24,172 nucleotides of DNA, taken from positions 1-24,172 of the forward strand of contig CALBJU010000369.1 in NCBI GenBank assembly GCA_937893205.1. Reading direction: 5' to 3'. The position numbers and the translations under genes are program-made. The stretch comes from an uncultured Bacteroidota bacterium. Lineage in GTDB: Bacteria > Bacteroidota > Rhodothermia > Rhodothermales > UBA10348. The notes beneath the pieces were generated by a model. That model made no database searches, was not told where the DNA came from, and saw nothing but the letters and a program-made list of their open reading frames with translations. Numbering within the stretch: the stretch's first letter is position 1; every line of letters starts with the position of its first letter. This document shows positions 8,908 through 15,535 of this stretch, one piece after another.

Positions 8908-8985
8908 GCGGGAGTGGTTTCAAGTAACCTGCGCGAGTATTGTACGTATTGATGGCTGTAAGTCTTCGATTCACCGGATAAAAAT

Positions 8986-9192
8986 ATGCCCTCAGAGTAC
9001 GAAACAGCCATTTACACGAAGGAGCAAGTTAAACGGGCCCAGACGAAAGGTCAGGTCATAGGCTGGGCCCAGGGCGCGGTGTCAGCAGGTCTGCTGCTCT
9101 TTTTACTTCAGTTCCTGGGGTGGATTCCGCTTCTCGCGATCGGCGCCTTGATCAGTTTCGTGGGATACAAATTCGTAACCCGTAAGAAATAG
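8986..9192 (+). CDS. Small hypothetical membrane protein (68 aa)
   Basis: I do not recognise this protein. It has a polar, charged N-terminus (about 1-24), a long hydrophobic stretch likely forming two helices (about 25-45 and 47-64, broken near GWIP), and a basic end, RKK. That pattern suggests a small inner-membrane hairpin with both ends in the cytoplasm. The ATG follows an A-rich stretch (GGATAAAAAT) rather than a classic Shine-Dalgarno. Support comes from the clean membrane-protein composition, the lack of a better overlapping frame and a neat fit between neighbours. The tandem 13-bp repeats lie just upstream. Confidence 0.62.
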   Translation: MPSEYETAIYTKEQVKRAQTKGQVIGWAQGAVSAGLLLFLLQFLGWIPLLAIGALISFVGYKFVTRKK

Positions 9193-9256
9193 GGGCGCTG
9201 CTTGTGGATGATGATTCGCTCGCGCTACTTTCTGTACCCAACGAATCCGAGTTTCC

Positions 9257-9823
9257 ATGCATCGTCGCGCCGCCATTTCGCGTATCACCCTCATTCTGGG
9301 CGGTGCAATATCAGCGCCTACCCTGTCTGCACTGCTCTCGGGATGCACAGCACCTTCTGCTGAGGACTTCGCTCCAAGATTTTTATCGCCAGGACAGTTC
9401 CAGCTGATTGGAAGACTGGCCAACTTGATCATTCCTGATACGGATACGCCCGGGGCCCGCGCAGCTGGCGTAGATCGGTTCATCGACGAGTTGCTCGCCG
9501 AATACTATCCCAGATCCGAAGCAATGAAATTTCATTCAATGCTTTCGGCCTTCGACGCTGCATTTGATCTCACCAATCGATCGGATGAGGAATTTTTCGA
9601 GTCGTTAATCAATCTGGATACCGCCGCTTATGCCGATGACTACACCCCGCCTGTTGCCGGATCCTTTAATGAGCTGTCGTTTCACCGCCAGCTCAAGGAA
9701 CTGGTTGTGTCGGGCTACTACACATCGGAAATCGGTATGAAGGAAGAACTTCGTATGCAGCCATTCGGGCCCGCACGGATGGATGTCCCTCGTTCCGATG
9801 TTGAACGAGCCTGGTCGGACTAA
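9257..9823 (+). CDS. Gluconate 2-dehydrogenase subunit 3-like small subunit (Tat/lipoprotein)
   Basis: This 188-residue protein is the small partner of the GMC oxidoreductase encoded 19 bp downstream. The N-terminus has twin arginines (R3-R4, MHRRAAISR), a hydrophobic stretch and a lipobox LSGC with C30, so it looks Tat-exported and lipid-anchored. The mature part carries the family pattern FLSPGQFQLIGRLANLIIP (about 42-60) followed by DTDTPGARAAGVDRFID, typical of gluconate 2-dehydrogenase subunit 3 proteins. In characterised relatives such as gluconate and glucoside-3-dehydrogenases, this subunit carries the signal peptide and helps export and stabilise the flavoprotein. No enzymatic residues are expected here. 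It is the first gene of a two-gene unit, and no cytochrome c subunit gene is adjacent. Confidence 0.85.
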   Translation: MHRRAAISRITLILGGAISAPTLSALLSGCTAPSAEDFAPRFLSPGQFQLIGRLANLIIPDTDTPGARAAGVDRFIDELLAEYYPRSEAMKFHSMLSAFDAAFDLTNRSDEEFFESLINLDTAAYADDYTPPVAGSFNELSFHRQLKELVVSGYYTSEIGMKEELRMQPFGPARMDVPRSDVERAWSD

Positions 9824-9842
9824 CAAGCTCCAGCCGCAAAAA

Positions 9843-11543
9843 ATGAATATTCACACCCGCCAGGAATTTGATGCCATCGTTGTTGGCTCCGGAATGTCCG
9901 GAGGCATGGCCGCGAAAGAACTTTGCGAAAAGGGCTTGAAAACGCTGGTTCTTGACCGAGGCGTGGCGTTTGAACACGGCACCAGCTTTGTCACGGAGCA
10001 TAAGGCTGCGTTCGAACTCCCCCGTCATGGCCGTGTACCGCTCCAGGAGCAGAAGGATGACTACCGAATTCAGAGTGACGTCTATCTGTTCGATGAGGCC
10101 ACCAAACATCTGTTCGTAAAGGACAGCGAACAACCCTATATCCAAGAAAAACCGTACGCCTGGATTCGCGCCAATCAGGTCGGAGGAAGGTCGCTGATGT
10201 GGGCTCGCCAGACCTATCGATGGAGCGAAATGGATTTCGAGGCCAACCTTCGCGACGGTCACGGTGCAGATTGGCCCATCCGTTATTCAGACATCGAACC
10301 CTGGTACGACTATGTGGAATCATTTGTCGGAGTTTCTGGCCAGGTCGAAGGCTTGCCGCAGCTTCCCGATGGTAAGTTCTTGGAGCCCATGGAGATGACG
10401 GCCGTAGAGAAACACGCCAAGCGCAGTATTAATGCCTCTTTTCCCGATAGATTGATGACTATCGGACGGTGTGCGGTCCTGACCGAAGAGCTCAACGGAC
10501 GTGCACCGTGTCATTATTGCGGAGAATGTGAGCGTGGCTGCTCGACTCGATCATTTTTCTCGGCGGTTTCCGTCTCCCTACCGGCCGCCGCGGCAACGGG
10601 AAACATGACCCTGCAGGCGAACTCCATTGTGCATAGCATCATCTACGATGCCGAGAACGACCGAGCGAGGGGTGTACGGGTGATCGATAGCCTCACGCAG
10701 GAAATGACAGAGTATTATGCAAAAGTGATCTTCATGTGCGCCTCCACGCTGGGCACCACCCAGATAATGCTCAACTCCAAGAACTCCCGATTTCCTGACG
10801 GAATTGCCAACAGCAGCGGCGTCCTGGGACACTACCTGAGCGACCACCACATGGGAATCGATGCGAAAGGATTCTCGGACGATTTCAATGACCGCTACTA
10901 CGTGGGGTCCCGACCGAATGGCATCTATATCCCTCGATTCCGAAATCTGAATTCCGCTACGCATCGCTCGGACTACGTCCGCGGATTTGCGTATCAGGGT
11001 TCAACCTGGCGCCTGGGACCCACCCGGGGAGGCGCACAAGCCGGCATCGGTGCTGCGCTCAAGGACAGCCTTCGAGAGCCAGGTCCATGGGAGATGCAAC
11101 TGTGGGGCTTCGGTGAGACGCTCCCCCGATACGAAAATCATTGTCGACTCTCCGCGGACGAAACTGATCAATGGGGCATTCCTCAGCTCATTGTCAGCGC
11201 CGATTGGGGTGAAAACGAGTTCGCAATGAGAAAAGATATGGCCGAATCTGCGCAGGAAATGATGGACTCCTGCGGATTCAGAGACATTGAAGTGACGGAC
11301 AATCTGGAATTCAATCGTCCGGGACTCGCAATTCACGAGATGGGGACCGCCAGAATGGGGCGGGATCCTCGCACTTCGGTTCTGAATGCTTTCAACCAGG
11401 CTCACGATGTGCCTAATCTGTTCGTCACGGACGGAGCGTGCATGACCTCGACGGCCGTTCAGAATCCGTCGATCACGTATATGGCGCTCACCGCGCGCGC
11501 CGTGGACTACGCCGTGAAAGCTCTCCACTCAGGCGACATTTAG
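9843..11543 (+). CDS. GMC-family FAD-dependent oxidoreductase, large dehydrogenase subunit
   Basis: This 566-residue flavoprotein probably oxidises a sugar, sugar acid or polyol. The N-terminal FAD Rossmann motif is VGSGMSGG (14-21), with VLDRG (36-40) ending the second strand. RANQVGGRSLMW (109-120) is the conserved GMC segment. The C-terminal domain has H498 (AIHEMGTARMG) and N541 (TAVQNPSITYMA), the expected catalytic His/Asn pair. A cysteine cluster, C223, C226, C229 and C233 in APCHYCGECERGCS, suggests an Fe-S centre for passing electrons out, as in related glucose, fructose and glucoside dehydrogenases. It has no signal peptide, so export probably depends on the Tat-bearing small subunit encoded upstream. 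The frame opens at 9783 inside that gene, but the Rossmann fold fits ATG 9843. Substrate and terminal electron acceptor cannot be read from sequence. Confidence 0.9.
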   Translation: MNIHTRQEFDAIVVGSGMSGGMAAKELCEKGLKTLVLDRGVAFEHGTSFVTEHKAAFELPRHGRVPLQEQKDDYRIQSDVYLFDEATKHLFVKDSEQPYIQEKPYAWIRANQVGGRSLMWARQTYRWSEMDFEANLRDGHGADWPIRYSDIEPWYDYVESFVGVSGQVEGLPQLPDGKFLEPMEMTAVEKHAKRSINASFPDRLMTIGRCAVLTEELNGRAPCHYCGECERGCSTRSFFSAVSVSLPAAAATGNMTLQANSIVHSIIYDAENDRARGVRVIDSLTQEMTEYYAKVIFMCASTLGTTQIMLNSKNSRFPDGIANSSGVLGHYLSDHHMGIDAKGFSDDFNDRYYVGSRPNGIYIPRFRNLNSATHRSDYVRGFAYQGSTWRLGPTRGGAQAGIGAALKDSLREPGPWEMQLWGFGETLPRYENHCRLSADETDQWGIPQLIVSADWGENEFAMRKDMAESAQEMMDSCGFRDIEVTDNLEFNRPGLAIHEMGTARMGRDPRTSVLNAFNQAHDVPNLFVTDGACMTSTAVQNPSITYMALTARAVDYAVKALHSGDI

Positions 11544-11555
11544 ACCTTCCCAGCG

Positions 11556-12341
11556 TCAAAACGCGAGCTTGTTGATAAGCAGGACGATTGCCAGAAGAAT
11601 AATCGATCCTAGAATTTTCTGAAGTGTGCGCGGCTTCCACTTTCCCGCTCCGAGCCGGGAGCCCAACAACCCACCCACCAGGACAGCTATGGCGAGCGGC
11701 CATACCATCTCCCACGGGATGTCCTCTACTCCGACGCGAGCCGCGAGCCCAACCACAGAATTGACGACGATAAACACCGCGCCCGCAGCGGCCGCTTCTT
11801 TGGTCTCCGCGATTCCCAGGATCAGAATGATCGGCACCAGATAAATTCCCCCTCCAATTCCGACCGTCCCGGCGATGAAGCCCAGTACAGCTCCGATGCA
11901 CAGTGACAGGATTAGCTGAATGGCCTGCGATCGCTCAGCCTTGAATGCGGGATCGCGCCAAAAATAGATTCTGACGGCCACAGCGACCAACGAAATCAGC
12001 AACAGGATTTGAAATACAGTCTCTCCAAGCTCCAATCGCCCTCCCAAGAACGCCATCGGGATCGACGAAACGAGAAATGGCCACAGAACCGAGAATTTGA
12101 AGTGCCCATTTCGGGCATACTGCCACGAAGCCAGAGACGCCACGATGGTATTCAGCGAAAGGGAAATTGTAGGAATCAACACATGCCCGATCCCCAGGAT
12201 GCTCATCAATGCCGTGTAAGATGATCCTCCACCCAGTCCAACGGAGGAATACACGAATGCGATGGTGAAGAACGCTATTGTGAGAATGAGGGTTTCAGAT
12301 TCCAATGTCAGCCGGGATGATCGAATCGGTTCAGAAGACAC
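11556..12341 (-). CDS. TauE/SafE family sulfite/anion exporter-like permease
   Basis: This 261-residue protein is mostly hydrophobic, with about eight predicted transmembrane helices in two halves. Each half carries the family glycine motif: SVGLGGGSSY (about 33-42) and TVGIGGGIYL (about 157-166). TauE/SafE proteins move sulfite, sulfoacetate or other small organic anions across the inner membrane; the substrate here is unknown. The start is a GTG at 12341, the only reasonable upstream start; an in-frame TTG at codon 13 is a weaker option. The gene converges on the GMC oxidoreductase with a 12-bp gap and diverges from the S1/P1 nuclease. The sulfatase about 6 kb away could yield sulfur anions, but a link is speculation. 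Confidence 0.85.
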   Translation of the reverse strand: MSSEPIRSSRLTLESETLILTIAFFTIAFVYSSVGLGGGSSYTALMSILGIGHVLIPTISLSLNTIVASLASWQYARNGHFKFSVLWPFLVSSIPMAFLGGRLELGETVFQILLLISLVAVAVRIYFWRDPAFKAERSQAIQLILSLCIGAVLGFIAGTVGIGGGIYLVPIILILGIAETKEAAAAGAVFIVVNSVVGLAARVGVEDIPWEMVWPLAIAVLVGGLLGSRLGAGKWKPRTLQKILGSIILLAIVLLINKLAF

Positions 12342-12350
12342 GCGAAACTA

Positions 12351-12356
12351 TATAAT
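12351..12356 (+). promoter_or_regulatory. Possible -10 box upstream of the S1/P1 nuclease
   Basis: TATAAT lies in an AT-rich patch (12347-12358) in the 124-bp divergent gap between the TauE/SafE gene and the S1/P1 nuclease gene. On the minus strand the same patch reads ATTATATAG, so it could also serve the exporter, though very close to its GTG. No clear -35 partner is seen. A plus-strand transcript would have a leader of about 100 bases. Confidence 0.3.
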
Positions 12357-12377
12357 ATCCCGGTTCGATGCCTGATT

Positions 12378-12403
12378 GGCGTTCGTCGAATTGCACGAAC
12401 GCC
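12378..12403. promoter_or_regulatory. Perfect 9-bp inverted repeat in the nuclease leader
   Basis: GGCGTTCGT (12378-12386) and ACGAACGCC (12395-12403) are perfect inverted repeats with an 8-base spacer. The element lies 62 bp before the nuclease ATG and downstream of the possible TATAAT box, so it would form a strong hairpin in the 5' leader or act as an operator. Neither strand has a U-run after the stem, which argues against an intrinsic terminator. Confidence 0.5.
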
Positions 12404-12465
12404 CAGTTGTCGCCCCTGCCCATTATTGCTAGATTGGTTGAACGATTGATCAAACCGCCAATTCC

Positions 12466-13263
12466 ATGTTCCTACTGGCCCTGCTGCTACTATCGCCTAC
12501 GCCAAACGCCAAACCCGATCTGGTCTGGGGATGGGATGCCCACAAGATGGTGTGCGTAATCGCCTGGTGGGAAATGGACGACGATTCTCGATCAGAGATC
12601 TCCGATATGCTGGAGAGTGACAAGGGGTACGAAAGATTTATGGAAAGCTGCCTTTGGGCGGACGACGTTCGCGGCCGGGATGAGCGCTATGATTCCTGGC
12701 GAACGGCCCACTACGTCAATCTCCCCCGCGGAGTGATGTCGTTTGACCTGGAGCGAGATTGTGGAGAGACCTTCTGTGTGGTGGAGGGGATCATCGAGTC
12801 GAGAGGCGTACTCGCGGATCGAACCCAATCGGCAAGCGCCCGTCTGGATGCGCTGAAATTCCTTTCACACTTCATTGGCGACATTCATCAACCTCTCCAC
12901 GCAGGATACGCGGATGATCGCGGCGGCAACGATACGCGACTGGTCTTGTTTGGCCGGGATACTAATCTGCACGCAACATGGGATTATGGCCTGTTGTCGC
13001 ACACTGGCAGAGACTGGATAGATTACGCATCACTGCTTTATTTCCAGATAACGGATGAAGAGCGGAGCGACTGGGCTTCAAACGAGCCGGCTCGCTGGAC
13101 GGAAGAATCGTTCAGCATTGTCGTTTCGAGTGCTTACAAGGTGGGTAATGGCGAGATTGGGCAGCAGTACTACGATCGCCACATCAGAACCATTGAACGG
13201 CGCATCAAACAGGCCGGAGTGCGCCTGGCCGATCAACTGGACTCGTTGCTGGGAGATGGGTGA
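12466..13263 (+). CDS. S1/P1-type zinc-dependent nuclease
   Basis: This 265-residue secreted nuclease of the S1/P1 family cuts single-stranded DNA/RNA or 3'-nucleotides with a three-zinc site. Ligands can be matched in order and spacing to nuclease P1: W21 (new N-terminal Trp after signal cleavage, LV/WGWDAH), H26, D66 or D67 (WADDVRG), H82 (TAHYVN), H135 and D139 (SHFIGDIHQPLH), H145, H169 and D173 (NLHATWD). The GGN of DRGGNDTR (152-159) is also conserved. The leader peptide (1-20) is hydrophobic but lacks positive charge. The ATG at 12466 is the only ATG after an in-frame stop at 12439, so this start is firm. The stop overlaps the next possible start (GTG 13260), suggesting an operon with the YdeI-like gene. 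It may scavenge extracellular nucleic acid for phosphate or nucleosides. Confidence 0.92.
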   Translation: MFLLALLLLSPTPNAKPDLVWGWDAHKMVCVIAWWEMDDDSRSEISDMLESDKGYERFMESCLWADDVRGRDERYDSWRTAHYVNLPRGVMSFDLERDCGETFCVVEGIIESRGVLADRTQSASARLDALKFLSHFIGDIHQPLHAGYADDRGGNDTRLVLFGRDTNLHATWDYGLLSHTGRDWIDYASLLYFQITDEERSDWASNEPARWTEESFSIVVSSAYKVGNGEIGQQYYDRHIRTIERRIKQAGVRLADQLDSLLGDG

Positions 13264-13265
13264 CG

Positions 13266-13763
13266 ATGACGTCCGAGCTACGATTTGACTTCGCGTCTCC
13301 GATTTTGAGGGGGCAAGGCGTGTTGATCTTTCATCACATGCCCGTTCCGACAGAGATTACGGATGCCTTGATGGCAAGTGGAACGCGCCGGGTGATCGCC
13401 ACGCTGAATGGCAAGGAAATCAACCGCGCAATACATTCTTCAAAAGATGGAGAGTTTTACCTGGTACTCGGGATGCACATCCTCAGAGACGTTGGCGCCA
13501 AGGAGGGAGACATCGTTTTTGCCAGTCTCATCTCCGATCCAAACCCGAACCAGGTCGACATGCCGGAGGAATTCGTAACCACACTGGACCAGGACAAGGA
13601 GGCCGCCGACCGATTTTACGCCTTCACACCTGGAAAGCAGCGCTCCCTCTGCACTTACGTCACGACCGCCAAGAGAGAGGAAACGCGGATCAAACGCTCA
13701 CTTGAGCTCGCTCATAAACTTCGCACTTACACGCTCGCCGAAGACCGGGCGAGTGATCAATAG
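13266..13763 (+). CDS. DUF1905 / YdeI-OmpD-associated family protein
   Basis: This 165-residue cytoplasmic-looking protein has two parts. Residues about 1-100 resemble DUF1905, a small beta domain with the pattern RRVIATLNGKEINRAIH and later a GD(I/V)V stretch. The C-terminal helical part, with YAFTPGKQRSLCTYVTTAKR followed by EETRIKRSLELAHKL, resembles the bacteriocin-protection YdeI/OmpD-associated module. The biochemical role of this combination is not known. The start is either ATG 13266, 2 bp after the nuclease stop, or GTG 13260 overlapping that stop; both imply coupling to the nuclease gene. The DUF885-like gene follows after 9 bp. No signal peptide or membrane segment is seen. Confidence 0.75.
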   Translation: MTSELRFDFASPILRGQGVLIFHHMPVPTEITDALMASGTRRVIATLNGKEINRAIHSSKDGEFYLVLGMHILRDVGAKEGDIVFASLISDPNPNQVDMPEEFVTTLDQDKEAADRFYAFTPGKQRSLCTYVTTAKREETRIKRSLELAHKLRTYTLAEDRASDQ

Positions 13764-13772
13764 AGACCCACC

Positions 13773-15428
13773 ATGAAAGCCCGCCAATTAATCTCAACTT
13801 TTTGTTTCACGCTCGTCCTGCTCGTCGGCTGCGCGCCCACCACCCAGCAGCTCGACCTTCCAACCGACACGTACGAGGACCTGACGTCGTTTTTCGAGGC
13901 CTGGCGGCAGTTTCGAGCGCCAGCCGAAGTGGATGGGGTACCTGACTTCAGTCCAGAAGCGATTGCTCGGCAGTGGAATGATTTGAGTGCCTGGAAAGCG
14001 GCACATGAGTCGTTCGACATCGAGTCCTGGCCTGTGTCTGAGCAGGTCGACTGGCATCTCGTGCGCGCAGAACTGAACGGCCTTCAGTTTGATCATGAAG
14101 TGCTGAGACCCTGGGAGCGGGATCCTGCCTACTACACCTACTTCTACCCGAGCCCCACCGATGTCCCCTCTCGAGAGGGCCCTATGATCGAGGGCTCGCT
14201 GGAGGTCTACTACTATGATTATCCACTCTCGGATGAAGACACCGAGCACATCGAGGCGGGCCTGAAAATGATGCCAGATCTGTATGCAGCCGCACATGGC
14301 TTTCTGACCGGGAACGCCCAAGAGCTCTGGCTCAAGGGTATCGTGAGTATCCGGGAGCAATCTGGTGCGCTGAATGACTACGCCGAACGCATGAATGGCG
14401 AAAGGCCGGGTATCGCACAAGCAGCGAGGGAGGCAAGCGCGGCGAGTGAGGACTTCGCCGACTGGCTCGAAACGGAAGCACCCTCCAAAAACGGCCCTTC
14501 AGGTGTCGGAAAGGACAATATTACGTGGGCGCTCAGAAATATTCACTACATCCCCCTGACCTGGGAAGAAGAAGTACTCCTCGTCAAGCGGGAACTGGCT
14601 CGGGCGCACAGCGCGCTTCGCCTGGAAGAAAACCGAAATCGAGCCCTCCCCGAGCTAGACCGCATAGCAAACGCCGACGATTACGATCGTCGCTTGAACG
14701 CGGCCGTCGATCAGTACATGGACTTCCTCGAGGAGGAAGAAATCGTGCCCCTGAAGGACTACATGGAGCAGGCGCTCCGGAACCGAATCGGCAGCTTCAC
14801 ACCTCCCGGAGAGGATGGCCTGCGCGGATTCTTTTCTGAAATCGGGTACCGGGATGAAATCGCGATGCGAACCCATCAGTACCACTGGATCGACCTGGCG
14901 CGTATGCGGGATGAACCCCACTCCTCACTCATTCGGAACACACCGTCCTGGTATAATATCTATGATGGACGCGCCGAAGGCATGGCGACAGGGATGGAAG
15001 AAATGATGATGCATGCCGGACTATTTGACGATCGCCCGCAGGGCCGAGAACTGGTCTGGATCCTGCTGGCACAACGCGCTGCGCGAGCGCTGGGTGGATT
15101 GTACCAACACGCCAACATGATGACTCTGGAAGAGGCAGCCAGGTTTGCCGACAAGTGGACGCCCCGAGGCTACCTGCCATGGGATGGGTCAACCATTCAA
15201 CATGAGCAACACTTTTATCTCCGCCAGCCCGCGTACGGCACGAGCTACGTGATTGGAAAAATTGAGGTTGAAAAACTTCTGGCTGAACGCGCTCGCCAAC
15301 TGGGCGATGACTTTACACTCTACCAGTTCATGGATGACCTGAACAGTGCGGGAATCATCCCAGTCTCTCTGATCAACTGGGAGATGAATGGTGATGACTC
15401 CGAGATCAAGGCGCTCATGGGACATTGA
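13773..15428 (+). CDS. DUF885-like lipoprotein lacking the metal-binding motif
   Basis: This 551-residue protein has a lipoprotein signal peptide (hydrophobic core then LVGC, C20). The C-terminal half follows the DUF885 family layout: EGMATGMEEMM (402-412), QRAARALGGLYQHANMMTLEEA (434-455), RQPAYGTSYVIGK (484-496), LGDDFTLYQFMDD (510-522), then the closing IIPVSLI. Active members of this family carry HExxPGHH just before the EG segment and act as zinc carboxypeptidase-like enzymes. Here the matching region reads THQYHWIDLAR (367-377), with no HExxH, so it may be catalytically dead or use other residues. The N-terminal half is acidic and helical with no other motif I know. It is the third gene of the nuclease/YdeI-like unit, 9 bp after the previous stop, and is probably anchored in the envelope. 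Confidence 0.75.
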   Translation: MKARQLISTFCFTLVLLVGCAPTTQQLDLPTDTYEDLTSFFEAWRQFRAPAEVDGVPDFSPEAIARQWNDLSAWKAAHESFDIESWPVSEQVDWHLVRAELNGLQFDHEVLRPWERDPAYYTYFYPSPTDVPSREGPMIEGSLEVYYYDYPLSDEDTEHIEAGLKMMPDLYAAAHGFLTGNAQELWLKGIVSIREQSGALNDYAERMNGERPGIAQAAREASAASEDFADWLETEAPSKNGPSGVGKDNITWALRNIHYIPLTWEEEVLLVKRELARAHSALRLEENRNRALPELDRIANADDYDRRLNAAVDQYMDFLEEEEIVPLKDYMEQALRNRIGSFTPPGEDGLRGFFSEIGYRDEIAMRTHQYHWIDLARMRDEPHSSLIRNTPSWYNIYDGRAEGMATGMEEMMMHAGLFDDRPQGRELVWILLAQRAARALGGLYQHANMMTLEEAARFADKWTPRGYLPWDGSTIQHEQHFYLRQPAYGTSYVIGKIEVEKLLAERARQLGDDFTLYQFMDDLNSAGIIPVSLINWEMNGDDSEIKALMGH

Positions 15429-15535
15429 CAGACCTCGCGTAATCGAATTATTCAAGCCCCGCGCATCTCCACCTCAGCAATTTCGTACGGGCCCGGACGT
15501 TTTACTGAAAAAGCTCCGTTCCTACGAGTGCCCCT

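Noticed and set aside
9693..10262. 189-codon minus-strand open frame
   Set aside because: It is antisense to the junction of the two dehydrogenase genes, both of which have clear family motifs, and its translation has no recognisable domain.
11001..11528. 175-codon minus-strand open frame
   Set aside because: It is antisense to the conserved C-terminal GMC domain, and its His/Arg-rich translation looks like a shadow.
12378..12403. Intrinsic terminator for the TauE/SafE or nuclease gene
   Set aside because: It lies upstream of both divergent genes, and neither strand has a U-run after the stem.
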